12,435 bases of DNA from Patescibacteria group bacterium (GCA_943356515.1 CALRFM010000020.1:1-12435), one strand, 5' to 3'; positions 1-7,025 are shown, counted from the first letter of the stretch. Notes: generated by a model not told the origin, from the letters alone. Translations and numbers: made by a program.

Positions 1-1774
1 CCACTGCCCAGTTGTCTTTTTTATCGTCGGTGGTGCCACTTTTTACGGCAACCGTTCGGCTCGGTACGTTTAGGTAGGAATTTGCCCCAAAGGTGTCAAA
101 ACGTGCGTTATTGTCAGATAATATGTGCGAAATGATGAAAGCTACATCGGGAGGGAGCACCTCTTTTGTTTTAGGCTTACTTTGCTTGAAAATAGTCTTG
201 CCGTTAAAGTCGGTTATTTCTAATATGCCATAAGGCTCAACTCGTTTACCTGCATTGGCAAGCACGCCGTACGCCTGGGTAAGATCTAGGAGCGTTGTCT
301 CGCCGCCGCCCAGAGATGCTGATAGACCGAGATTGGCTATATTCTCATTGGTGGGTTCCAGTGAATCTAAACCCATGTCGTATGCTTGTTGTAGAAAATT
401 TCGAATACCTACCATGGCAAGCATTTTTACCGCTGGAACATTGCGTGAATTCCCTAACGCAAAACGCATTTGAACCGGACCAAGGTATTTGCTGTCATAA
501 TTTTCTGGTATATAGTCATCATCTTCTACATTGGGGAATGTTGTTTTGACATCCATAATAATACTTGCTGCGGTATAACCTTTTTGAAGCGCCACAGCAT
601 ACTCGATGGGTTTAAGAGTAGATCCAGGCTGCCGCACCCCCAAAGATACCACGTCAAATTTACCATACTCCTCATTACTAAAATCTGCAGATCCAACATA
701 GACAATAAGCTCTCCATTGGTTGGATCCATAGCCACGAGCGCTCCATTTCCGACATTCAAATCTTTCAATGCTTTGATCTCTGTTTCTACCAATTTTTGT
801 GCTGTTTTTTGCAGGTCAAGATCTAATGTCGTCTTGACCTTGACGCCGCTATTGAGTATAGCAGCGCCGTATTGCTTTTCGATAATATCTTTTATATAAA
901 AGATAAAATGCGGTGCCATAATGTCGCTCGATTGTTTTTGAAATTTCAGTTTATCGATGCGCTTTTGCGCATCTTCTTGCTGCTCTTTGGTAATATAATT
1001 ATCAGCACGCATGCGACCAAGTACTGCTTCCGTGCGGCCCTTCCATGCATCGGTATCGCCGACAAAAGGGGAGTAGCGCGAAGGACTCTGAGGAAGACCC
1101 GCTAAAAATGCTGATTCAACTAAGGTAAGCTTGTTTGGCTCTTTGTTAAAATACCCTTTAGCTGCAGAGCCGATGCCCCAATATTCGCCGCCGTAAGGAG
1201 CTTCATTCAAGTACATGGTTAATATTTCGTCTTTTGAGAATTTCTTTTCAACTTGGTAGGCTAAAATGGCTTCTTTAATCTTGCGAGAAATTCTGCGCTC
1301 AGATGTAAGAAGGACATTTTTAATGAGCTGTTGGGTGATGGTGGAACCTCCTTGGGGGTTACCCATAGCACTAAACACAAGAGCACGAAGAATGCCCAGT
1401 TCAGATATACCATCGTGTTCATAGAATCGTTTATCTTCAATAGCAACGGTTGCCTGAAGAAGCTCTTTTGGAATATCTTCAAATTCCATGGGGATTCTGT
1501 TTTTATCTTGATATAACTCGTATATTACTTTATCGTTTCTATCATAAAATATGGTTGAGTTTTCTCTAGTTTCAGAAAGTTTGCCCGGCTCAGGAAGATC
1601 GCGTCCGTACCACGCAAAAAGCCCAAGAGCCCCCACGTATCCAACAATGATCATTACAACAAGCCCAATAACACTATAGAATAATAAGGTCTGTTTAGTT
1701 ATGCGAGGAAATAAGCCGTGGGAACGCTTTCTTTGAGATTTAAATACTCTCCTGCTACGTGGTACATATGCCAT
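1..1774 (-). CDS. Class A penicillin-binding protein (bifunctional transglycosylase/transpeptidase), C-terminus cut by window edge
   Basis: This bifunctional peptidoglycan synthase polymerises lipid II into glycan strands and cross-links them outside the cytoplasmic membrane. The frame is open from the ATG at 1774 to base 1, giving 591 visible residues without a stop. A basic N-terminus (about 1-27) precedes one membrane anchor at about 30-55. The GT51 transglycosylase domain follows: motif EDKRFYEHDG with the expected catalytic Glu113, QGGSTITQQL at 141-150, a second conserved RKIKE (164-168), and YLNEAPYGG (188-196). The transpeptidase domain shows the serine motif STLK at 385-388, SRN at 443-445 and KSGT at 578-581. 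All three active-site motifs are therefore present. Family members usually carry a further 50-200 residues, which lie off the left edge. The start is supported by a -10 box six bases upstream. The subtype name (PBP1A, MrcA, PonA) cannot be settled here. Confidence 0.96.
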   Translation of the reverse strand, partial: MAYVPRSRRVFKSQRKRSHGLFPRITKQTLLFYSVIGLVVMIIVGYVGALGLFAWYGRDLPEPGKLSETRENSTIFYDRNDKVIYELYQDKNRIPMEFEDIPKELLQATVAIEDKRFYEHDGISELGILRALVFSAMGNPQGGSTITQQLIKNVLLTSERRISRKIKEAILAYQVEKKFSKDEILTMYLNEAPYGGEYWGIGSAAKGYFNKEPNKLTLVESAFLAGLPQSPSRYSPFVGDTDAWKGRTEAVLGRMRADNYITKEQQEDAQKRIDKLKFQKQSSDIMAPHFIFYIKDIIEKQYGAAILNSGVKVKTTLDLDLQKTAQKLVETEIKALKDLNVGNGALVAMDPTNGELIVYVGSADFSNEEYGKFDVVSLGVRQPGSTLKPIEYAVALQKGYTAASIIMDVKTTFPNVEDDDYIPENYDSKYLGPVQMRFALGNSRNVPAVKMLAMVGIRNFLQQAYDMGLDSLEPTNENIANLGLSASLGGGETTLLDLTQAYGVLANAGKRVEPYGILEITDFNGKTIFKQSKPKTKEVLPPDVAFIISHILSDNNARFDTFGANSYLNVPSRTVAVKSGTTDDKKDNWAV

Positions 1775-1780
1775 TCAATC

Positions 1781-1809
1781 ATTGTAGCATGAGCTCTAAT
1801 TCTTGCATA
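1781..1809 (-). promoter_or_regulatory. Promoter of the penicillin-binding protein gene, predicted leaderless
   Basis: On the minus strand a -10 box TACAAT (1786-1781) ends six bases before the ATG at 1774, which puts the expected transcription start at the A of the start codon. A weak -35 candidate, TATGCA (1809-1804), lies 17 bases further up. It occupies almost the same bases as the -35 of the divergent peptide gene. No Shine-Dalgarno site is present. Confidence 0.55.
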
Positions 1810-1831
1810 CTGGTCGGGTATTCTATACAAT
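1803..1831 (+). promoter_or_regulatory. Promoter of the 40-residue peptide gene, predicted leaderless
   Basis: TTGCAT (1803-1808), a 17-base spacer and TACAAT (1826-1831) form a good sigma-70-type promoter. Six bases separate the -10 box from the ATG at 1838, so the transcript should start at the start codon. The -35 box overlaps that of the divergent penicillin-binding protein gene, so one face of DNA may serve both directions. Confidence 0.65.
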
Positions 1832-1837
1832 AGATTA

Positions 1838-1960
1838 ATGAAAGACGTAAAACGAATGCTAAAAAGAATCTTCAAACCCAGAAATCTTGTTCGAGCTATT
1901 ATTGCAGTTGCGACTCTTCTTCTTGTTGCAACAAGCTTCCTTCCTTTTTTCTTACAGTAG
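1838..1960 (+). CDS. Small basic single-pass membrane peptide, 40 residues, unknown function
   Basis: This short frame (ATG 1838, TAG 1958-1960) encodes 40 residues. The first 19 hold eight Lys/Arg (starting MKDVKRMLKR) and one Asp. Residues 20-38 are almost entirely hydrophobic (IIAVATLLLVATSFLPFFL) and the peptide ends with Gln40. By the positive-inside rule it should sit with the N-terminus in the cytoplasm and the C-terminus at the outer face. I do not recognise a family. The case that it is real is a complete promoter (TTGCAT, 17 bases, TACAAT) exactly six bases before the ATG, the same geometry as its neighbours, together with its convincing membrane-peptide composition. It is divergent from the cell-wall synthase gene, 63 bases between start codons, and is followed by palindromic repeats rather than by a gene it could be translationally coupled to. 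A chance ORF cannot be excluded. Confidence 0.6.
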   Translation: MKDVKRMLKRIFKPRNLVRAIIAVATLLLVATSFLPFFLQ

Positions 1961-1984
1961 AAATGCCCACAATAGTTTCCACAA

Positions 1985-2096
1985 TGTCATTCAGAGCGTA
2001 GCCACGTCAGACGTGGCGTAGCGAAGAATCCATTTAATTTCTGGATCCTTCCCCCGAGTACTCGGGGTCTGGATGACATATTCGACGCAAGCGTCG
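1985..2096. repeat. Mosaic of intergenic palindromic repeats (three hairpins)
   Basis: The unit begins TGTCATTC (1985-1992) and reaches GGATGACA (2071-2078), so TGTCAT and ATGACA form inverted ends. Inside are a perfect hairpin with 8-base arms and a 1-base loop (GCCACGTC-A-GACGTGGC, 2001-2017) and a perfect 16-base palindrome CCCCGAGTACTCGGGG (2052-2067). A third hairpin CGACGC-AA-GCGTCG follows at 2083-2096. The phrases TGTCATTC..GAGCG and GAAGAATCC, and GGATCC..GGATGACA, resemble dispersed intergenic palindromic elements known from many bacterial genomes. Assignment to a named family is not possible here. Nothing else is seen between 1961 and 1984. Confidence 0.75.
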
Positions 2097-2146
2097 GGGA
2101 ATTAGACCCTAAAGAGTGATAAAATTGTTGTAATGGCTGTAATGTT

Positions 2147-2173
2147 GGATCCTGAATCAAGTTCAGGATGACA
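2147..2173. repeat. Second palindromic repeat unit, GGATCC to GGATGACA type
   Basis: ATCCTGAA (2149-2156), a five-base loop and TTCAGGAT (2162-2169) form a perfect 8-base stem, bounded by GGATCC (2147-2152) and GGATGACA (2166-2173). The outer phrases match the right half of the unit at 2043-2078, but the stem is different. The unit ends 27 bases before recG, so it may overlap the recG -35 region. The stretch 2097-2146 between the units shows no gene. Confidence 0.7.
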
Positions 2174-2192
2174 GTGAGAGATATAGTACAAT
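2162..2192 (+). promoter_or_regulatory. recG promoter, predicted leaderless or nearly so
   Basis: TACAAT (2187-2192) lies eight bases before the recG ATG at 2201, which places the transcript start within one or two bases of the start codon. The only -35 candidate is TTCAGG (2162-2167) at a long 19-base spacing, inside the right arm of the palindromic repeat. No Shine-Dalgarno site precedes the ATG. Confidence 0.45.
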
Positions 2193-2200
2193 AATGTACT

Positions 2201-4255
2201 ATGTCCCTTGATACTCCTATAGACCAACTACCCCGTACGAGTGTTCGAACCATCCAACGCTTGAAAGCGCTGGAGATTCATACCTACTATGATTTGCTTC
2301 ATTACTATCCAACCAGGCACGACGATAGATCGTTGTCGTCACCTATTGGAACGGTCCAAGCTGGAGAGAAGGTAACCATTACGGGAACTATTCAATCAAT
2401 AAAAAATAACTTCACCAAAAGAGGATTCAAGATCCAAAAGGCAACGTTAGCTGACGATACGGGCACGATTGAACTTGTGTGGTACAACCAGATGTACCTT
2501 ATGCGCACCCTGCAAGAAGGTATGCAACTTGCCGTCTACGGCGAAGTTGAGGAACTTGGAAAAGTAAAACAGATGAAACCACAGGAGTATGAAATAGTGA
2601 CAGGCAATGAAGGAACGTGCATTCATACCGGTCGCCTAGTTCCCATTTACGACTTAACCTATGGTATTTCTGCAAAAACGGTACGAGAAAAAGTGCTCTG
2701 GATTCTTACCAGTCACATTGACGAGATAGAAAAAAGTGAGTATTTACCACATGACCTGATCAACTATGCTGGACTTATTCCTGAGCCGAAAGCACTTCAA
2801 TCTATCCACTTTCCTAAAACCCAAGATGATCTAACCCAGGCTCATAACCGCCTGGCATTTGATGAACTTTTTATTCGACTCCTTGCATCTGCCAAAGTAA
2901 AAGAGCAATGGAACACACAAGTAGTGGTAAAGAAATTCGATGTCGGTTCATTTATAAAAGATATTAAGGCGTTCAAGTCATCTCTTCCTTTTTCCCTTAC
3001 TGACGCTCAGGAGAGAGTAGTGGCAGAGATAACTAACGATCTACAAAAGACTATTCCTATGAATAGATTTTTGCAAGGAGATGTGGGGTCTGGTAAAACA
3101 GTAGTGGCTGCAATCGCCGCATATATAGCAAAACTCAATGACACACAGACCCTCATCATGGCACCAACTGAGATACTTGCACAACAACATTTCCAAACAC
3201 TCACCCAGTTATTTGATAAAACAGATGTTACCCTAGCACTTCACACAAGATCTCATAGATCTTTGACTAACTCAACATCTAAAAATGCTGAATTTGACAT
3301 AATCGTAGGAACTCAGGCGCTTATTACAAAAGCAGTAACCATGAATAATGTTGGTCTGGTCGTGATCGATGAACAACACCGATTTGGGGTTAAGCAACGA
3401 GCCATGCTCAAAGAAAAGGGCTGTAACCCGCATCTTTTGACCATGACTGCTACTCCTATACCACGCACCGTAGCACTCACATTGTATAGCGAGCTGGATC
3501 TTTCAACTATTGATGAAATGCCCAAAGGACGAAAGACGATAAAAACATATGTTATTAATCAGGCTAAACGAAAAGATTGCTATACCTGGATACAGAAGCA
3601 AATTCAAAAACAGGGTGATCAAGCATATGTTGTGTGCCCGCTTATAGATGAGTCTGATGTCGAAACCATGAAAACAGTCAAAGCTGCTGCCAAAGAGTTT
3701 GAAGATTTGACCAAGATATTTAAAACTGAATCAGTAGCACTGCTTCACGGAAAAGTAAAAGCAAAAGATAAAGAGACTATTATGGGTAAATTTAAAAACA
3801 ACACGCACGACATTCTGGTTGCTACTTCAGTTGTCGAAGTGGGGGTAGACGTACCTAATGCCACCATAATGCTCATTGAAGGCGCAGAACGATTTGGCCT
3901 AGCTCAACTTCATCAACTGCGAGGGCGGGTAGGACGGGGTGACAAACAGTCATACTGCTTGCTATTTACCTCAGATGGTAAGAATTCACATTCCAGATTA
4001 AGCTTTTTTGCAAGAAATCATAATGGTATGAAACTTGCTGAATTTGATTTAAAGATACGAGGCGCTGGCAATATGTATGGTACGGAGCAACATGGTTACA
4101 CCGACTTAAAGTTGGCAGACATAACGAACGCTGCCGATGTTCATAAGGCGCAAGCAAGCGTAGATTTGTTTCTAAGGAAATATACATTAGAGAATTATCC
4201 TTATTTGCAGCATATACTAGAACAGTATCAAACTCATCAAATCAGCAAAGATTAG
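2201..4255 (+). CDS. recG: ATP-dependent DNA helicase RecG
   Basis: RecG is a cytoplasmic superfamily 2 helicase that remodels stalled replication forks and branched recombination intermediates. The 684 residues are close to the usual length (about 690). The N-terminal wedge region includes an OB-fold at about 55-135, used to grip the fork junction. The helicase core shows Walker A GDVGSGKT (293-300), DEQH box (390-393), TATP (416-419) and motif VI GRVGRG (575-580). The later segment RGAGNMYGTEQHG (619-631) corresponds to the family's RGPGEFLGTRQSG region. The gene begins the plus-strand block with its own promoter, and its TAG stop is 47 bases before rpmF. The start at 2201 fits both the wedge-domain N-terminus and the -10 box at 2187. 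No truncation or missing core motif is seen. Confidence 0.97.
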   Translation: MSLDTPIDQLPRTSVRTIQRLKALEIHTYYDLLHYYPTRHDDRSLSSPIGTVQAGEKVTITGTIQSIKNNFTKRGFKIQKATLADDTGTIELVWYNQMYLMRTLQEGMQLAVYGEVEELGKVKQMKPQEYEIVTGNEGTCIHTGRLVPIYDLTYGISAKTVREKVLWILTSHIDEIEKSEYLPHDLINYAGLIPEPKALQSIHFPKTQDDLTQAHNRLAFDELFIRLLASAKVKEQWNTQVVVKKFDVGSFIKDIKAFKSSLPFSLTDAQERVVAEITNDLQKTIPMNRFLQGDVGSGKTVVAAIAAYIAKLNDTQTLIMAPTEILAQQHFQTLTQLFDKTDVTLALHTRSHRSLTNSTSKNAEFDIIVGTQALITKAVTMNNVGLVVIDEQHRFGVKQRAMLKEKGCNPHLLTMTATPIPRTVALTLYSELDLSTIDEMPKGRKTIKTYVINQAKRKDCYTWIQKQIQKQGDQAYVVCPLIDESDVETMKTVKAAAKEFEDLTKIFKTESVALLHGKVKAKDKETIMGKFKNNTHDILVATSVVEVGVDVPNATIMLIEGAERFGLAQLHQLRGRVGRGDKQSYCLLFTSDGKNSHSRLSFFARNHNGMKLAEFDLKIRGAGNMYGTEQHGYTDLKLADITNAADVHKAQASVDLFLRKYTLENYPYLQHILEQYQTHQISKD

Positions 4256-4267
4256 TAACATTTCATG

Positions 4268-4296
4268 TTGTTTTGTAATGCGAGTCGTGCTATCAT
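4268..4296 (+). promoter_or_regulatory. rpmF-nusB-rnc promoter, predicted leaderless
   Basis: TTGTTT (4268-4273), a 17-base spacer and TATCAT (4291-4296) sit in the recG-rpmF gap. Six bases separate the -10 box from the rpmF ATG at 4303, so transcription should begin at the start codon. The downstream genes nusB and rnc are closely spaced and probably share this promoter. Confidence 0.65.
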
Positions 4297-4302
4297 ACCT
4301 AC

Positions 4303-4458
4303 ATGGCACCAGAACCCAAACGAAAGCATTCGCAGGCCCGCAAAGGCAAACGAGTGCTCCACAGAAAACTCGAAACCGTAATACCACAACTTGTTCCCTG
4401 CAAAAATTGCGGTAAAAAGAAACGCCCACAGCGACAATGTAAAGCGTGTGGCAAATAA
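4303..4458 (+). CDS. rpmF: Ribosomal protein bL32
   Basis: This 51-residue basic protein is a component of the large ribosomal subunit. The bL32 pattern is clear: an N-terminal MAPEPKRKHSQARKGKR, then LETVIPQLVPC, followed by a CxxC pair (Cys33 and Cys36) and a second pair (Cys46 and Cys49) that together should bind one zinc ion. Both pairs are intact, so this is the zinc-binding form. Length is slightly below the usual 56-60 residues. It heads a tight unit with nusB, whose ATG lies eight bases after the TAA stop, and with rnc beyond it. The ATG lies six bases after a TATCAT box without a Shine-Dalgarno site. Confidence 0.95.
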   Translation: MAPEPKRKHSQARKGKRVLHRKLETVIPQLVPCKNCGKKKRPQRQCKACGK

Positions 4459-4466
4459 GTATCATT

Positions 4467-4838
4467 ATGGATCCCCGACATACTAATCGGCTGCATACCG
4501 TGCAAAACCTCTTTGCAATATCGTTTACTGCAGACGAATCTAAAAAAATCCCTCCTCACAAGAAAAATACCTTATTTCTCGATGTTCGTGCACATGAAGC
4601 TGAAATCAACAAGCTTATTAGCAAATACGCACCAAAGTTCCCCCTTGATCGTATTGCGCGTATCGACCTTTCTATTTTGCAACTTGCATTATATGAACTT
4701 ACTGTTCTTAAAAGAGATCCTATGAAAGTAATTATTAATGAAGCAGTGGAGCTTGCAAAGGAGTTAGGAAACGATCGTTCATTTGCCTTTGTAAATGCCG
4801 TACTTGGCTCAGTAGTTGAAGATATCGAATCAAAATGA
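4467..4838 (+). CDS. nusB: Transcription antitermination factor NusB
   Basis: NusB binds boxA RNA with ribosomal protein S10 (NusE) and helps RNA polymerase read through ribosomal RNA operons. The 123-residue all-helical protein shows the family's C-terminal signature: LDRIARIDLSILQLALYEL (48-66, from FPLDRIARID), then KVIINEAVELAKELG and FVNAVLG near the end. The N-terminal RLHTVQNLFAISF corresponds to the first RNA-binding helix. I chose ATG 4467 because NusB proteins begin a few residues before this helix. An in-frame GTG at 4446 would overlap rpmF and add only seven uncharacteristic residues. It is 8 bases after rpmF and overlaps rnc by 4 bases (ATGA), which suggests translational coupling. 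A TATCAT lies one base before the ATG, too close to act as its promoter. Confidence 0.94.
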   Translation: MDPRHTNRLHTVQNLFAISFTADESKKIPPHKKNTLFLDVRAHEAEINKLISKYAPKFPLDRIARIDLSILQLALYELTVLKRDPMKVIINEAVELAKELGNDRSFAFVNAVLGSVVEDIESK

Positions 4839-5530
4839 ACACATCACTCGACATACTACAAAAGAAGATTGGCATTACATTTAAAACTATCATTCTCTTG
4901 GAGAATGTATTTGTTCATAGATCATATTTAAACGAAAATAAGACGTTTACCTTACCTTCCAATGAGAAATTAGAGTTTCTGGGTGATAGCGTATTATCTT
5001 TGGTAACTTCAATTCATTTGTACAATGCATATTCACATCTGCAAGAAGGAGATTATACTGATATCAAAGCATCTATTGTGCGTACTGAAAGCTTGGCTGA
5101 AGCAGCAACCATGCTTGATTTGGGTTCATACTTGCTTCTTTCACACGGCGAGCAAAAAGGAAATGGAAGAAATAAAACGAACTTACTTGCAGATACCTTT
5201 GAAGCACTTGTTGCAGCAATTTTTATTGAATTTGGATTTGATACCGCATCTGCGTTTATTCACACCCATTTGTTTGATAATAGACTTGATACCATTATTA
5301 CCAACAAATTATATCTCTCACCAAAAAGCAGATTACAAGAAAGAACACAGGCAAAACACAAAGAACTTCCTCAATATGAATTGGTAGAGTCTACTGGGCC
5401 AGAGCATGACAAAAAGTTTACCGTGGCGGCACTGGTTAATAATAAAAAGGTGGGTGAGGGTCAGGGAAGTTCAAAAAAGCAAGCAGAGGAACAGGCCGCG
5501 CAAAATGCACTAGATATTTTAAGCAAATAA
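4835..5530 (+). CDS. rnc: Ribonuclease III
   Basis: RNase III cuts double-stranded RNA and processes the rRNA precursor, so the pairing with nusB joins synthesis and maturation of rRNA. The catalytic domain carries the signature NEKLEFLGD (43-51), HRSY (28-31) and DTFEALVAAI (120-129). The Mg2+-binding carboxylates expected by family alignment, Glu47, Asp51, Asp120 and Glu123, are all present. A double-stranded RNA-binding domain fills about 164-231: SRLQERTQ at its start and GEGQGSSKKQAEEQAAQNAL near the end. Length (231) is normal. The ATG overlaps the nusB TGA as ATGA, and no separate Shine-Dalgarno site is seen, which points to re-initiation after nusB. Confidence 0.97.
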   Translation: MNTSLDILQKKIGITFKTIILLENVFVHRSYLNENKTFTLPSNEKLEFLGDSVLSLVTSIHLYNAYSHLQEGDYTDIKASIVRTESLAEAATMLDLGSYLLLSHGEQKGNGRNKTNLLADTFEALVAAIFIEFGFDTASAFIHTHLFDNRLDTIITNKLYLSPKSRLQERTQAKHKELPQYELVESTGPEHDKKFTVAALVNNKKVGEGQGSSKKQAEEQAAQNALDILSK

Positions 5531-5533
5531 AGA

Positions 5534-5539
5534 TATAAT
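5534..5539 (+). promoter_or_regulatory. Possible rpsP promoter (-10 box)
   Basis: A consensus TATAAT (5534-5539) starts three bases after the rnc stop, with no clear -35 box at 16-18 bases. It would give a leader of about 27 bases before the rpsP ATG at 5574. A second candidate, TACTAT (5556-5561), leaves 12 bases. Neither has the close -10 to ATG spacing seen at the other promoters here, so read-through from rnc is also possible. Confidence 0.4.
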
Positions 5540-5573
5540 TCGTTTTTACTAGTAATACTATTTAACTAATAAC

Positions 5574-5837
5574 ATGGCAGTAGCTTTAAGATTAATGAGA
5601 TTTGGGAAAAAGAAATTCCCTTTTTATAGAATTGTCGCACTTGATAGACGTCAAAAACGTGACGGCGCTTATATAGAAAAAGTAGGACAATACGATCCTA
5701 TGAAAGCGCAAGACAATATCGAAATAAATAAAGTTCGATTTGATTATTGGCAAGGACAAGGCGCACAGATTTCTGAAGGTTTAGCGAGACTCATAAAGAA
5801 TCCTAAGAATATTGTCTACACAGAAGAGCTAAAATAA
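5574..5837 (+). CDS. rpsP: Ribosomal protein bS16
   Basis: This 87-residue basic protein is a small-subunit ribosomal protein that binds 16S rRNA. The N-terminal half matches the family closely: MAVALRLMRFGKKKFPFYRI, then VALDRRQKRDGAYIEKVGQYDP (22-43), with the second half KVRFDYWQGQGAQISEGLARL. Length is normal. It lies 43 bases after rnc. Its TAA stop (5835-5837) directly abuts the TAG stop of the convergent pilO (5838-5840), leaving no intergenic base. In many bacteria rpsP sits with rimM, trmD and rplS. None of these follows here. Confidence 0.95.
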   Translation: MAVALRLMRFGKKKFPFYRIVALDRRQKRDGAYIEKVGQYDPMKAQDNIEINKVRFDYWQGQGAQISEGLARLIKNPKNIVYTEELK

Positions 5838-6452
5838 CTATAGTTCTCGTCCAATCCTTTCGAGTAGTAAAATGTCATCTTCTTTTATAATGACTACATC
5901 TGGTAATATAACGTCTTCTTTTGGTATGTGAATCATATTGATATCAAAACTAAAGCTCGATAAATTATCAAAAGATAACATAACCTCTTCATTGGTTATG
6001 AGCCGACCACTACTATACAAGTAGCGCTCCAATAAGTCGGCAACACTATCTTCATCTCCTCCAACAGTAAGCGATAATGAGAGTTTTTTCTCTGTTGTTT
6101 CGTTCAAATTTATGCTGTATGAATGTATTACGGCGCCCGTTTTATTCTCTAGTCTGTCTAGTGCAGAAATAACTTGAAAATAATTTTCTTCATTGGGAAT
6201 AAGCTTATCAAGAAGTTCATTATAATATTCCACATTTTCTTGCATTAAATCCTTATTCCCTTTTATCAAATCGGCAGATAATTTAAGATCTGCTATTTCG
6301 ACTTCTCTTAATTTGATTTCAGAATACCTATCATAGCAAGTAAAAAAAATAAATATGGTAAATACGAGAAGAATAATATCTATAACTATATAGAGCGCAG
6401 TGGGTAAAAATAATTTACTTTTGATGAGATTTATAAGTTTCTTTTTGAACAT
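5838..6452 (-). CDS. pilO: PilO-like type IV pilus inner-membrane alignment protein
   Basis: PilO pairs with PilN in the membrane and links cytoplasmic PilM to the outer parts of the pilus machine. The call rests on architecture and position, since PilO sequences diverge strongly. The 204-residue protein has a short basic cytoplasmic N-terminus, one membrane helix at about 15-38, a likely coiled coil at about 42-85, and a C-terminal domain of mixed strands and helices. The stretch LIPNEENYFQVISALDRL (84-101), soon followed by GAVIHSY, resembles the junction of coiled coil and ferredoxin-like domain in PilO. It is the last gene of the pil unit, 12 bases after pilN. No prominent signal peptide cleavage site or lipobox is seen. 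A GspM-type identity is an alternative. Confidence 0.75.
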   Translation of the reverse strand: MFKKKLINLIKSKLFLPTALYIVIDIILLVFTIFIFFTCYDRYSEIKLREVEIADLKLSADLIKGNKDLMQENVEYYNELLDKLIPNEENYFQVISALDRLENKTGAVIHSYSINLNETTEKKLSLSLTVGGDEDSVADLLERYLYSSGRLITNEEVMLSFDNLSSFSFDINMIHIPKEDVILPDVVIIKEDDILLLERIGREL

Positions 6453-6464
6453 ATTGTATGTAAA

Positions 6465-7025
6465 TTATGGCAGCTTGATAAATGTTGCTGAATAGATAAG
6501 GTCATATTCTCCATTCTCTTTATTTTGTATTTGGAATTCATTTAAAGCAATATTGATAAATTGCTCGAGAAATGCTGACCCTTCTGAATACTCTATGAAT
6601 GCAATTGCATCATCATAAGATGCAAAATGCATCGAAAATTCTGTTTTTTGGGTGCTATCTATTTTAAAACTCGTGATGGTTCCTTTTGCCGGAGCCAAAG
6701 AGATGATTGTTATGAGGTGTTTATAATACGTATAACTTCTGGCGTCATCTTGAAGCATTGATTTCAGAAGTGAGAACTTTACGGCAAACCTACGAAGGTC
6801 TTGTACAAAAGGTGTGTTTAATACTATGTAACGATTATAAGTATTCCTTTTGTCAGATAGATTGTTTAATCGCGAAGAAAAATATAAATATATGCCGCTT
6901 AGTATTACAATAACGCCAAGGAGTCCAATAAAAATATACAGCGAGTAGGTACGAATCTTGCGCAGATAGTCGATGAGTGCCTTACTTGATATTCGTTGTG
7001 AAAATAGATCGATACGCTTTTTCAT
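6465..7025 (-). CDS. pilN: PilN-like type IV pilus inner-membrane protein
   Basis: PilN spans the membrane once, binds PilM through its short cytoplasmic N-terminus and pairs with PilO outside. The 186-residue protein has N-terminal KKRIDLFSQR, a degenerate version of the family's INLLP PilM-binding motif. One membrane helix follows at about 28-49, then a probable coiled coil (about 50-95) and a C-terminal fold of about 85 residues ending FIKLP. The ATG overlaps the pilM stop by four bases (ATGA), the gene order pilM-pilN-pilO is the canonical one, and no separate Shine-Dalgarno site is visible. The replacement of INLLP by IDLFS, together with the atypical PilM, suggests that the two interface partners have changed together. 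That coupling is inference. Confidence 0.82.
   Translation of the reverse strand: MKKRIDLFSQRISSKALIDYLRKIRTYSLYIFIGLLGVIVILSGIYLYFSSRLNNLSDKRNTYNRYIVLNTPFVQDLRRFAVKFSLLKSMLQDDARSYTYYKHLITIISLAPAKGTITSFKIDSTQKTEFSMHFASYDDAIAFIEYSEGSAFLEQFINIALNEFQIQNKENGEYDLIYSATFIKLP

Noticed and set aside
470..826. Plus-strand open frame of 118 residues
   Set aside because: It is antisense to the transpeptidase domain of the penicillin-binding protein, which is intact in the opposite frame.
1961..2200. Possible CRISPR array, tRNA or small RNA in the recG upstream region
   Set aside because: The palindromes are unequal in sequence and spacing, with no regular spacers, and no cloverleaf or conserved tRNA arms are present.
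1987..2253. Minus-strand open frame of 88 residues containing VILNLIQDP
   Set aside because: It is a read-through of the palindromic repeats. Peptides such as ILNLIQDP come from translating GGATCCTGAAT-type repeats, and the frame overlaps the true start of recG.
4257..4269. Hairpin AACAT-TTC-ATGTT after recG as an intrinsic terminator
   Set aside because: The 5-base A/T-rich stem is too weak, and it overlaps the rpmF -35 box.
4446..4466. GTG start at 4446 for nusB
   Set aside because: It would overlap the rpmF end and add seven residues not seen in NusB. ATG at 4467 gives the normal N-terminus.
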